Part shown: piece by piece, positions 54,373 to 64,000 of the stretch
How the letters are laid out: each line of letters opens with the position of its first letter
Position numbering within the stretch: position 1 is the stretch's first letter
NCBI RefSeq assembly: GCF_050003625.1
Contig: NC_134398.1
Coordinates: 101,041,664 to 101,105,663 of the forward strand
DNA: 64,000 nucleotides
Direction of reading: 5' to 3'
Source of the DNA: Haematobia irritans
Lineage: Eukaryota > Arthropoda > Insecta > Diptera > Muscidae
The notes under the pieces: model-generated
Database searches by the model: none
The model's input: the letters and a program-made list of their open reading frames with translations, nothing else
What the model was told of the DNA's origin: nothing
Program-made: the position numbers and the translations under genes

Positions 54373-55814
54373 GAATAAAATATTACTTGAATGAAATGTG
54401 TAACTTTGAAATTAAACTGTGTAGGTAATTTCAAATATAGCTAGTACTTAGCGCAGTGTGAGTAAACGTTTAAAATGTACGATATGTATTTTTGTACGTA
54501 CGTACATTGGGGAAAACACAACGTGTTTTTTTGGTAATTGTTTTCAAAAAACGGCAAATGTCAAAATATATCTCTAGTACGTGTTGTAAAAGTAACAACA
54601 GTACTTTCGATCAATTTCATCCCGTATTACTACAAAGATGTTTGTAATGAACGTCAAATAAATGCAATTAAACGATCTTTATTATATTTAATTTTTTAGT
54701 TTTCTACACTGAAAAAAATATTGTCGTGAAGTCAAAGATTTCATGTCCTTAGAATAAGAATGCAAATTTTGCTTAACATGGAAGACGCATTTCTCTAAAA
54801 TAAAGTTTTTTTCCTTGTCCAAAAGTCAATAAACTTTTGAATGAAGTTGTAATGTCCTTATAATTAAGTGATTTTACTTAAAAATGTGTATCATAACATG
54901 AAAGATAAAATTTTTGAGGTAAGGTCAACGTGACTTTAATAATTAAGAAAAATTCTTTAAAATTAATAAAATTGCCTTTAAATTTGTTTCCTTTTGCATC
55001 TTGCCAAGCAAAAAATCGTTAAAAATAAGACTTGTTTTTCAACACTTTATTTTAAAGACGCTTTTTACTTGAAACATAGCATAATTTCTACTGGAAGTCG
55101 AGTCTTAATATGGAAAATAACATTGTCGTTAACTCGTTTTTAAAGGATTTTGATAACAACTGGCGAAAAAATCTAAAAAAATGAAAAATTAATATTTGTT
55201 TCCTAGAAGCAAGTACATAACCGCCAAATTTAAAAGAGAATTGCTTTTTAAAATATCCTTACTTGCATTCTCCGCTTCTTTGGCTCGGAATTAATACCCA
55301 AACTGTTAAAGTAAAGACAACATCTTTGGAACCGGGCATGCTTTTTTTCAGTGTAAGGACATTCATATTTGCTTTACTATTGTACTATATCCTAGCATTC
55401 TCTTATTTCTGATATTAATTCTCGAAAATTTAATTAAAATTATGGATAGTTTAAATTTTGGTTGAAAAATGTGAGCATATACATTTATTTTAATTTTTTC
55501 TCACATTGAAAACTAATGACTTGATTTGTATTATTGCATATTACCTACTTTTTTTGAGAACAAACATTTCTTAAAAACGCTGTTCGAAAATGTATTTTTA
55601 CAATAAAGGAGAAAAAAGCGAAAAACAGTAGATCTGAGTAAGAATATTCGTAGGTATACCACGGACTGATTTCGATGGAGGTTGTTGCAAACATAAACAT
55701 ACACACACACACATTACAAATATAACAAAACCTCTTCTCTACGTCTGTTGCAAAACAAAAAACACTTTCGCAGAGTAGTTACTTCTACTCTGTGTATAGA
55801 CTTTCAATTCCAAT

Positions 55815-55943
55815 CAGCGTTGCCGTTTTGGTCCGATCGGACCAAAATTGGTCCAAAAGATTTCTAATTTTTAAATTTGGTCCGATGGTCAGACCAAACA
55901 GAATTTGGTCCATTTTGGTCCATTTTCATAAATTTGGTTTCTA
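55815..55943. repeat. CAGCGTTGCC terminus with GGTCC array (unit B)
   Basis: Duplicate of 47632-47760 with the same TTGGTCC motifs. Confidence 0.5.
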
Positions 55944-56575
55944 TCACATATTAAATAGTAGATGGTGCACCGCAAAGAATATTGTCGGGAGGCCAAATAT
56001 TTCACATGCTTAAAATACGAATACGAATTTTGCTTAGAATAGAAGACGTATTTCTCTGAAATAAAGTTTTTTCCTTGTCTAAAAGTCTGTAAACTTTCCA
56101 ATGAAGTCTTTTTGTCCTTATAGCTAAGTGATTCGACATAAAAATGTGTATCCTAACATGAATGAAAATTTCGTTTTAATGAAGTCAAAATGGATTTAAT
56201 ATTTCTGAAAAAATCTTCAGAATTAATAAAATGTTTCAACACATTGTTTTAAAGTCATTATACCATAAACCACATAGTGGTTAGGGTATAATAAGTTTGA
56301 TCTGCCAAAAAATGTGCCTACCAGAAATATTGATTTTAGACCCCATAAAATATATACCGATCGACTCAGAATCACCTCCTGAGTCGATCTAGCGCTTGGT
56401 GTCCGTCCGTCTGTCCATGTATTTGTTGTTCACAGGATTCCGGTCGCAATTATTAACGATTTTGATGAAATTTGGTACAGGGAGTTTTTTGGGCACAAGG
56501 ACGAACGCTATTGAATTTGGAAGAAATCGGATCAAATTTAGATGATGATGACATTAAAGATAAATAAAATAAATT

Positions 56576-56775
56576 ACTTCTTTTATCAAGCTCGCATTTC
56601 GGCACAGAGCAGTGTTCTGCAATTTTGGGATGAACGTCGAGCACACCCTCTGTATGAGCTGGCATGTGTAGTTCTAGGTGTTCCAGCTACACAAGTGAGT
56701 GTAGAGCGGAACTTTTCTGCTCTTAAACATATATATAATCACTTACGCTGCCGCCTAACGGAAACATACTTTTAA
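56576..56775 (+). pseudogene. hAT transposase C-terminal dimerisation fragment
   Basis: It reads FWDERRAHPLYELACVVLG, then PATQVSVERNFSALKHI and the end RLTETYF, which is the conserved hAT C-terminal dimerisation block (S-VERNFS). The 34 codons before 56576 in the same frame belong to repeat sequence. The rest of the transposase is not found in 54.4-56.6 kb and must have been lost or replaced. Confidence 0.88.
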
Positions 56776-56875
56776 TTAATCTAAACACAAAATCTAAATA
56801 ATTAATTTTTACTACTATTTGTTATGTATAGCAAGAAATACCTTTTGCTTTTTTTTTTGTTTCTCTTTTATAATA

Positions 56876-57810
56876 AAGGGTGATTTGTTAAGAGCTTGAT
56901 AACTTTTTTTTTAAAAAAAAAACGCATAAAATTTGCAAAATCTCATCGGTTCTTTATTTGAAACGTTAGATTGGTCCATGACATTTACTTTTTGAAGATA
57001 ATTTCATTTAACTGTTGACCGCGGCTGCGTCTTAGGTGGTCCATTCGGAAAGTCCAATTTTGGGCAACTTTTTCGAGCATTTCGGCCGGAATAGCCCGAA
57101 TTTCTTCGGAAATGTTGTCTTCCAAAGCTGGAATAGTTGCTGGCTTATTTCTGTAGACTTTAGACTTGACGTAGCCCCACAAAAAATAGTCTAAAGGCGT
57201 CAAATCGCATGATCTTGGTGGCCAACTTACCGGTCCATTTCTTGAGATGAATTGTTCTCCGAAGTTTTCCCTCAAAATGGCCATAGAATCGCGAGCTGTG
57301 TGGCATGTAACGCCATCTTGTTGAAACCACATGTCAACCAAGTTCAGTTCTTCCATTTTTGGCAACAAAAAGTTTGTTAGCATCGAACGATAGCGATCGC
57401 CATTCACCGTAACGTTGCGTCCAACAGCATCTTTGAAAAAATACGGTCCAATGATTCCACCAGCGTACAAACCACACCAAACAGTGCATTTTTCGGGATG
57501 CATGGGCAGTTCTTGAACGGCTTCTGGTTGCTCTTCACTCCAAATGCGGCAATTTTGCTTATTTACGTAGCCATTCAACCAGAAATGAGCCTCATCGCTG
57601 AACAAAATTTGTCGATAAAAAAGCGGATTTTCTGCCAACTTTTCTAGGGCCCATTCACTGAAAATTCGACGTTGTGGCAGATCGTTCGGCTATTCATGAT
57701 GAAATGTCAAAGCATACTGAGCATCTTTCTCTTTGACACCATGTCTGAAATCCCACGTGATCTGTCAAATACTAATGCATGAAAATCCTAACCTCAAAAG
57801 AATCACCCTT
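56876..57810 (-). mobile_element. DD41D-type Tc1/mariner-superfamily element, copy 1 (internally deleted)
   Basis: Ends AAGGGTGATTTGTT and complement AATCACCCTT, flanked by TA (56874-56875, 57811-57812). 935 bp. It carries the catalytic half of a transposase but only a short N-terminal remnant. Confidence 0.88.
56985..57638 (-). pseudogene. DD41D-type transposase, catalytic domain (copy 1)
   Basis: 217 codons, first codon TTG, so no true start. It shows FSDEAHFWLNG (first Asp), MWFQQDGVTCHTA (second) and CDLTPLDYFLWG (third Asp in LDYF). Exactly 41 residues separate the second Asp from the LDYF Asp, which fits the DD41D (Visitor-like) group rather than DD34D mariner. Ala to Val follows the second Asp here (QQDGV; copy 2 has QQDGA). 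The DNA-binding N-terminal half is deleted. Confidence 0.85.
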
Positions 57811-57896
57811 TACAACTATTGAAGTAAGTTTTTTTGTTTTCGTAAAATAAAACTCAATTGAACAAATAATACAATGTTTGTACTATAATTTTCTCG

Positions 57897-58005
57897 AAGA
57901 GGAGCGGAGCGGAGCGATTTTTTTTTCTCGGAGCGGAGCGTGGAGCGGAGCGATTTTCTTTTCTCCGGAGCGGGAGCGGAGCTGAGCGAAAAAAATGGAC
58001 CGCTC
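57897..58005. repeat. Right subterminal GGAGCGG array of the hAT element
   Basis: Several GGAGCGG/GAGCGGAGC motifs lie just inside the right terminus, matching the left array. Confidence 0.75.
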
Positions 58006-58023
58006 CGGATCCCTGCTACTGAA

Positions 58024-58754
58024 CAAGAACATTTTATTCACTGATAACAAAGCATTCGTAAAAATAAACAAAAACCGAACTAAAACCAAGTTTCCTCAAA
58101 TTTAGTACAATTTCTTATAAAATGATAATACTGACTTCCTTTATTATAGAAAGCTTATCATACATACGAATAACACTTGGCATAGAAAAATATTTTGGTT
58201 CATTCGTACTAAGAAGTATTCAACCCTTTCAAAACTTAAGGAAACACACTTGTTAGAATATAGGAAAATTTCCTAAATTTCTTTCATCTACCTGTAATCG
58301 ATACCTGTCATCGATGTAATCGATATGTTTGCGCGTGGGTTGTTTTTTAGTTGGAATCGCATTGTTATGGTATACGGAGAGATTGTTAAAAAAGAATATA
58401 GTAAAATAATATAATATAAAACAAATAAAATATATAAAATATTTGTTATTTTAAATTAGTGAGGATAATTTTAGTTTTTTTTGACAATTGGTTTATAAAA
58501 AAGAAAACACCAGTAGAATAACAACCCCTTCATTCGACTTCATTTTGGAATCAATTCAATTATTAGGTAATATTCAGAGACGCTAACCTTTTGTGAAAAA
58601 TTGGTTTAGGATTTTTTTGTTTATATTTGTAGGTATTGAAATTGTAAAAGGTGGACGAAATTGCTAGGCAGCAACTTATTCAAAGTGAAAGCTACTAGAA
58701 GAAGAAAAAATGTGTTTTAATATTTCAAGGCCAGTCGATGCTGTTGATTCTACA
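58024..58754. other. Unassigned AT-rich DNA
   Basis: This is the old flank of the hAT element and the left flank of the third 1377-bp element. No gene or repeat recognised. Confidence 0.45.
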
Positions 58755-59032
58755 CACAGAGAAGAAAGTGGTTGGAATTCTGTTGTAGTTATGAACATTC
58801 TATATTTAGAAATAAAAATAGGTTGTCTATACCAATATTCTGTATCTACATGTATTTGTTCGTAACTGTAAACATTCGATGAGATTTCCAACAGATTTTC
58901 TGTCGTGCCACAAGATAAATGGTTGTGACAACCAAATCTAACTCCTTTGAATAATTTTGAGTCAAATTGGTTGATACGACCTACCGTAAGGGAATTTTTT
59001 AACTATCTTTTAGTAGCCACCATTTTCATATA

Positions 59033-59965
59033 AAGGGTGATTTGTTAAGAGCTTGATAACTTTTTAAAAAAAAAAAACGCCTAAAATTTGCAAAATCTCA
59101 TCGGTTCTTTATTTGAAACGTTAGATTGGTCCATGACATTTACTTTTTGAAGATAATTTCATTTAAATGTTGACCGCGGCTGCGTCTTAGGTGGTCCATT
59201 CGGAAAGTCCAATTTTGGGCAACTTTTTCGAGCATTTCGGCCGGAATAGCCCGAATTTCTTCGGAAATGTTGTCTTCCAAAGCTGGAATAGTTGCTGGCT
59301 TATTTCTGTAGACTTTAGACTTGACGTAGCCCCACAAAAAATAGTCTAAAGGCGTCAAATCGCATGATCTTGGTGGCCAACTTACCGGTCCATTTCTTGA
59401 GATGAATTGTTCTCCGAAGTTTTCCCTCAAAATGGCCATAGAATCGCGAGCTGTGTGGCATGTAGCGCCATCTTGTTGAAACCACATGTCAACCAAGTTC
59501 AGTTCTTCCATTTTTGGCAACAAAAAGTTTGTTAGCATCGAACGATAGCGATCGCCATTCACCGTAACGTTGCGTCCAACAGCATCTTTGAAAAAATACG
59601 GTCCAATGATTCCACCAGCGTACAAACCACACCAAACAGTGCATTTTTCGGGATGCATGGGCAGTTCTTGAACGGCTTCTGGTTGCTCTTCACTCCAAAT
59701 GCGGCAATTTTGCTTATTTACGTAGCCATTCAACCAGAAATGAGCCTCATCGCTGAACAAAATTTGTCGATAAAAAAGCGGATTTTCTGCCACTGATTTT
59801 GGTAATAAAATTCAATGATTTGCAAGCGTTGCTCGTTAGTAAGTCTATTCATGATGAAATGTCAAAGCATACTGAGCATCTTTCTCTTTGACACCATGTC
59901 TGAAATCCCACGTGATCTGTCAAATACTAATGCATGAAAATCCTAACCTCAAAAGAATCACCCTT
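59033..59965 (-). mobile_element. DD41D-type element, copy 2 (internally deleted)
   Basis: 933 bp with ends AAGGGTGATTTG and its near-complement, flanked by TA at 59031-59032 and 59966-59967. The empty site TATAGTATTC is present in copies A and B of the host element. It keeps the first 20 codons of the transposase (MNRLTNEQRLQIIEFYYQNQ at 59850-59791) joined to the catalytic half by a deletion. Confidence 0.93.
59140..59793 (-). pseudogene. DD41D-type transposase, catalytic domain (copy 2)
   Basis: 217 codons nearly identical to copy 1, with all three Asp boxes and QQDGA. The first codon is GTG at the deletion junction. The true ATG lies upstream in the terminal fragment but is out of frame with the catalytic part. 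It is therefore inactive. Confidence 0.87.
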
Positions 59966-61066
59966 TAGTATTCACAGCCGAATGACATTTGAAATTTTTA
60001 AATGTCAATTAATTTTGAAAATTAATTGAAATAGAACTTTTAAATCGATGCAACAAAATGGGGCACAAATGTCGATTCTTATCAGCTCTTCACCATGGAT
60101 GGGGTCGGACATTACGAATGATCTATAAAGAGGATGTTTCCAGTGGACAGTGGTTTATATTCTAAATATTTTTTAGAGAATTCAAAATAACTCCATGTAC
60201 CGAATATCTAGCATGTAAAATTAAACTTGGAGGTTGTGGTTCAGCTTGCATGCCGTTTGATCCCAAAATTTGTAAGAGTCGCTGACAAGTTGAGATAAAA
60301 AATAAGTAAGGCCCGACTATATTATACCCTTCACCATTCGTTAGATCTCGCCAAGAAATTTGTGAATTGTAAGTTTTTGAACAATATTTGGCTATATTTA
60401 TAGATGTCGAAGGCTTACGTATTCAATTGCAGAACATATATAAGGAGGCTTTATCTAAATCTGAACCGATTTGGTTTTGAAGAATGTGAAATCTACTCTG
60501 GGTAAAATATCAAGTCAATTGAACTAAAATCTCGTTGAATCTCGTGCATCTGTGCTCATATGCTTGTAAATCTGTCGAAAGCTATATTTGGGAGCTATAC
60601 CTTAATCTGAACAGATTTCAGTGAGATCTTTTAATGGAATTTTTTAAATGGGACTACTAATATCATATCGATATTTTTCTTTTATATACATATATTCTAT
60701 AATTATAAGTTTTATATCTGTGTCATATATAACAAAATTAAATAATAGTAAAATACTTAATATAAAAATTAACTTATTTCAGTAAAAAATGGATGTGGAT
60801 AGCGTTATTTAGGTAGTAGGACCATTTTTTATAATTCGGTTATATGTACTCCGAGAGTTGATCGACTCAACCGAATGATGAAGGTGACAGCAGAATTTAT
60901 TGGTTGACAAAATCAACTCTTTATGTCATTTAAGTCCTCTTTACCATCATTCGATTGGCAGGACCGAATTATTTGGGAGACACAACTGCGAACTGATAGT
61001 AGCTGCAAATGCCATAAGGAGGTTGGCAATAAATTCGATTGTCCCAACCAATCTGTATTCTCTGTG

Positions 61067-61321
61067 TAAATAAATATATTTAATATATTAATAAAACATG
61101 TATTTTATGGAAGAAAAAATTTCTTATATAAATACATAAAATTGTATTTAAAAACGAAGGTAAGCAGTTCTAATTTTGAAGTAAAAGGTTTACGACAAAT
61201 ATGTAAGATTTGTGCAAAATGAATGAAAAAAGTTCAATAAAATCATTGCATTCATGAATTCAATTCAGTTAAATTTTTTCATTCTGTAGTATAGTGGTAC
61301 ATAAATATAGGAAAATGTTAA
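61067..61321. other. Unassigned AT-rich DNA
   Basis: No recognised sequence. It should contain the lost left end of the piggyBac-like element, but no TTAACCC-type terminus was found. Confidence 0.4.
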
Positions 61322-62262
61322 CTAATATATGGAATGCATTCTATATATATTTAATATATTTAGCATATTATAAAACATGGCCAACGGCCATCGTTGTGTT
61401 GCTCTTTTGCAGCTGTAAGTGCCTAGCATTTGATCCATGGTATCAACGCCGCATTTGTTGGCGTTGTAATCTAATATGGCATAGGGCTTCCGCTTCTCGG
61501 TTTGCTCGTCAACGAGGCAGGTGTAGTGCATTGTGGAGAGCACGTTCACCACTTTATTTTTTTCGACACGTATGAGCATTTTGATATATCCCCCTCGTTG
61601 AACCCAAATAATGTACTATTTATGGTGCGCTTCGGGTTCTTCTTGAACTCCTGTGGAATGAATGTTTTGTTGTAGCGCACTGTACCAACATATGCGGTCT
61701 TCCTCCTCAACAAAATACGCGCCAAGCCAAGAGAGAGAAATTATCCGCGTATATAGTACGGTTAAGATCTAAATATTTTTCCACAAGATCCAGCACTACG
61801 TTCTGCCCTGGGTTTATCTCCCGTTGTTGGTTTGGCAGTTTTCCAGAATATATCATTCCCTTCACAGGATAATAACTCTGTGAGTCGCATAACCACCATA
61901 CTTTCAAACAATACTTAGCTGGCTTCGACGGAATATATTGTGTGAAGCGGGTGCGGCCTCTGTAAGAGAACAACTGCTCATCAACTGTTAGTGCTCCATG
62001 AGGAGTGTAAGCTGCTGCCAAGTTATGTTGCAACATTTCCCAAATGTCGTCAATAGCCGCAGTTTTGCTGTTGATGAGTCGCTGTTGTCGAGTGTTTCCA
62101 TTGTCGAATCGAATAAATTGCTTTATACACATGAAGCGATCGTACGACAACGCAGCTTTGTATATTGGGCAACGCGTCGCGTCCCATAATTCCATAGCTG
62201 GTTCATGGTTTGATCTTGTGAGTCCAGCATACAAAAGAATAGCTACAAAGGCGTCAAACTCT
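61322..62262 (-). pseudogene. piggyBac-like transposase pseudogene
   Basis: Coding on the minus strand in two frames. 61707-62262 has LLYAGLTRSNHEPAMELWD, LTVDEQLFSYRGR (catalytic Asp) and IYADNFSLL (second catalytic Asp). The frame breaks at about 61707 and continues at 61322-61690 (YVGTVRYNK, then AILDYNANKCGVDTMDQM with a third acidic box, and RWPLAMFYNM). The N-terminal region before 62262 is broken by a frame shift. piggyBac transposases cut and paste at TTAA without leaving footprints. The C-terminal cysteine domain is missing. Confidence 0.87.
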
Positions 62263-62686
62263 CACTGTCACTGGCCTCCACTCCTTTTTCTTCGTGGGAT
62301 TCGCCGAATTCCATGCAGTAACCTCCCTGCCTTTACGATTTGTTTTGTTTTTATCATCATCCCTAATGTCTTTGAGTTTAGGTTTTTGTGTTCAGAACAA
62401 GTAAATTATGTTTTGAAACAATAAAAAAATTATAATGATGCCCAAAAACATGCATTTATTAGTGAAATTCAGTACAAGGTCCATACGGACCTATTCACAC
62501 GTCCGCGTACTATTCTCACTAAAACACCAATAACTCCTAAAGTAACGATCCGATCGGCTTGATTTTTTTCCAAAAGATGCGTAACAAAATACTCTTGGAA
62601 CACAGAGTAACTTTGGGGTGGGTTGTAGTGGCCGAAGTAGGAGTAATTTCAGTTTGAAAATGCAAAAAGGTCCCTAGGGACCTTCT

Positions 62687-62704
62687 CACTCATCGGAGGG
62701 TTAA
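62687..62704 (-). repeat. piggyBac 5' terminus at TTAA
   Basis: Plus strand CGGAGGG followed by TTAA (62701-62704), so the element begins TTAACCCTCCG on its own strand, as piggyBac ends do. A perfect 18-base palindrome AAGGTCCCTAGGGACCTT lies just inside (62668-62685). Confidence 0.65.
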
Positions 62705-62732
62705 AGATACTCTCATAAAATGTAGTAACCAA

Positions 62733-62882
62733 ATGGAAACTGTTTGCATTCATTGCGGAATTGAGGTAGTACAATCTGACAACGTGTGTAGCGTATGCAA
62801 TAGACCCATTTATGGTGGTTGCACAAACTTTTATTATAATAAAAGTGGTCCATTTGATTGTGAATTATGTTCCCAAAAGTAA
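62733..62882 (+). CDS. Small cysteine-rich reading frame, possible zinc-finger fragment
   Basis: 49 codons from ATG to TAA. It shows Cys-x2-Cys (CIHCG), then CSVCNRPIYGGC, then CELCSQK at the end: eight cysteines in a spacing like a PHD/RING-type cross-brace with Tyr where a His would be usual. The frame is open upstream through the TTAA into the piggyBac end (LIKCSNQ), so it may be the 3' end of a gene or of a transposon protein cut by that insertion. I do not recognise the family. Confidence 0.35.
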   Translation: METVCIHCGIEVVQSDNVCSVCNRPIYGGCTNFYYNKSGPFDCELCSQK

Positions 62883-63229
62883 ACTACACCGAAAAAAGTT
62901 TCTTGTAAATTTAAGGACCATTTTAACTTTCACATAGTTTAACAAATTTACTGTAATATAGTTCATTTTTCGTAACCACGACGAAAATTAACTTAGCTAA
63001 AGGAAAACTTACAAAAATTCAGTAAATGTTTTTTAGTTCACTAACTTCGAAAGGAAAGGATTTTACCTTTAAATAAATTTCCAACACAGTAGTTAATGCA
63101 TCGTTGATTCTATTATAAAAATACATGGGCAATATAAAAATCTTACTACGAAATGTGGACAATTTACTAAGAAAAAATTTTGTATGAAAAAAATTTTAGT
63201 AAAAAATTAACTTAACGACATCACCGATT
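62883..63229. repeat. AT-rich repeat with ACACCGAAAAAAG start
   Basis: Related in style to 45905-46040 (GTTTAACAAATTTAC, TTAGTTCACTAAC). Non-coding. Confidence 0.45.
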
Positions 63230-64000
63230 CGTACGATGGATACCTACAGATTATTTTCCTTTTTATACCCTCCACCATAGGATGGGGGTATATTAACTTT
63301 GTCATTCCGTTTGTAACACATCGAAATATTGCTCTAAGACCCCATAAAGTATATATATTCTGGGTCGTGGTGAAATTCTGAGTCGATCTGAGCATGTCCG
63401 TTCGTCCGTCTGTTGAAATCACGCTAACTTCCGAACGAAACAAGCTATCGACTTGTAACTTGGCACAAGTAGTTGTTATTGATGTAGGTCTGATGGTATT
63501 GCAAATGGGCCATATCGGTCCACTTTTACGTATAGCCCCCATATAAAGGGACCCCCAAATTTGGCTTGCCGATCCACTAAGAGAAGCAAATTTCATCCGA
63601 TCTGGCTGAAATTTTGTACATGGTGTTAGTATATGGTCTCTAACAACCATGAAAAAATGGGTCCACATCGGTCCATAACTATATATAGCCCCCATATAAA
63701 CCGATCCCCCATTTGGTTTGCGGAGCCTCTAAGAGAAGCAAAATTCATCCGATCCGGCTGAAATTTGGTACATGGTGTTAGTATATAGTTTCTAACAAAC
63801 ATTGAAAATTTGGTCCACATCGGTCCATAATTATATATAGACCACATATAAACCGATCCCCAGATTTGACCTCCGGAGCGTCTAAGAGAAACAAATTTAA
63901 TCCGATCCGGTTGAAATCTGGTACATGGTGTCAGCATATGATGCAAAAATTGGTCCACATAGGTCCATAATTATATATATCCCCCATATAAACCGATCCC
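63230..64000. repeat. Dispersed fly repeat with internal ~170-bp periodicity
   Basis: After a block shared with 36541-36825, the text ATATAGCCCCCATATAAACC, AGAGAAGCAAATTTCATCCG and GGTACATGGTGTTAGTATA recurs about every 165-170 bases (63530, 63680, 63835, 63985) and runs off the window. The open frames on the minus strand follow this periodicity and are not genes. Confidence 0.85.

Larger units (their letters stand above)
48391..56575 (+). repeat. Tandem unit B (about 8185 bp)
   Basis: Near-identical to unit A at an offset of 8168-8183 bases. Visible differences are few: +8 bp in the LINE, -1 bp in the MITE, extra bases in the GGAGCGG array, a CA repeat step near 55705. Unit B continues past the unit end into the right part of the hAT element, so it holds the original junction there. 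Confidence 0.95.
54275..58023 (+). mobile_element. hAT element, full span (unit B), with nested DD41D transposon
   Basis: Left end CAGGGATCAGGAGCGG at 54283. Right end is the complement, CCGCTCCGGATCCCTG, ending at 58015. Both are flanked by the 8-bp duplication CTACTGAA (54275-54282, 58016-58023). GGAGCGG-type motif arrays lie inside both ends (54294-54372; 57897-58005). The transposase survives only as a C-terminal piece at 56576-56775. A DD41D element (56876-57810) is inserted downstream of it. Confidence 0.88.
58755..61066. mobile_element. 1377-bp inverted-repeat element, copy C, with DD41D insertion
   Basis: Same ends and nearly identical sequence to copies A and B, but different flanks (TTGATTCTA to the left, TAAATAAATA to the right). 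Removing 935 bases (933-bp element plus one TA) gives exactly 1377 bp. This is an independent insertion of the family. Confidence 0.85.

Noticed and set aside
63207..63958. Two overlapping minus-strand open frames of 162 and 110 codons.
   Set aside because: They follow the ~170-bp periodicity of the dispersed fly repeat and the same text at 36541 is non-coding; repeat-driven open frames, not a gene.
1..64000. tRNA, rRNA or other structured RNA genes.
   Set aside because: None was recognised by eye; the tRNA-like text found is limited to primer-binding sites. A covariance-model scan would be needed to exclude them.

Overview
This window is a piece of an insect nuclear genome, almost certainly a higher (calyptrate, muscid-like) fly. 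The evidence is AT-rich DNA with no recognisable host gene, and a dense mix of Ty3/gypsy and BEL/Pao retrotransposons, I- and LOA-type LINEs, and mariner, DD41D, hAT and piggyBac DNA transposons. It also carries the dispersed repeat with 'CCCATATAAACCGATC'-type text (63.2-64 kb, with a related block at 36.5 kb) and the ~29-bp TTTCTATAGAAAA minisatellite that I associate with muscid genomes. The fly assignment is inference from family content. The region reads as nested-transposon heterochromatin or an old insertion hot spot. Nearly every coding sequence is broken.

Layout. 1-15.7 kb: two minus-strand copies of one Ty3/gypsy element in tandem, apparently sharing one long LTR (about 7376-9236). 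Each copy is disabled by different small indels. Copy 1 also has a 1996-bp internal tandem duplication (gag, leader, start of LTR), and copy 2 a 608-bp one. 15.7-19.7 kb: a terminus-bearing AT-rich repeat, a LOA-like LINE scrap, a candidate BEL/Pao LTR with primer-binding site, and a mariner with clear inverted repeats. 19.7-29.7 kb: an I-type LINE on the minus strand whose ORF1 is split by a BEL/Pao element (23090-29652, 5-bp target duplication GGAGA). 30.1-39.9 kb: a small inverted-repeat transposon holding a second BEL/Pao element (30718-39916, minus strand, target duplication ACCAC), which itself holds a hAT-type element (36025-38423, 8-bp duplication ATTATTAT) full of minisatellite. That is three nesting levels.

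40.2-56.6 kb: two head-to-tail, nearly identical copies of an 8.17-kb unit. Each has a 1377-bp inverted-repeat element, a 5'-truncated LOA-type LINE flanked by the 12-bp duplication TAGGGTCGACAG and ending in four TAACC repeats, a MITE, and the left part of a hAT element. The second unit runs on into the hAT right end (54283-58015, 8-bp duplication CTACTGAA), which contains a deleted DD41D-type transposon. 58.7-61.1 kb: a third copy of the 1377-bp element, filled by a second DD41D transposon at a TA site that is empty in the other two copies. 61.3-62.7 kb: a decayed piggyBac-like transposase with one TTAA end. 62.7-64 kb: a small cysteine-rich reading frame and the dispersed fly repeat.

No working gene network is visible. 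What the window offers is a stratigraphy. Target duplications, empty sites and interrupted reading frames order the insertions, and several families here look little described: the CAGCGTTGC-ended repeat, the 1377-bp element, and the hAT elements with subterminal motif arrays. Several reading frames quoted below begin at a non-ATG codon, so their first residue is not a true start.
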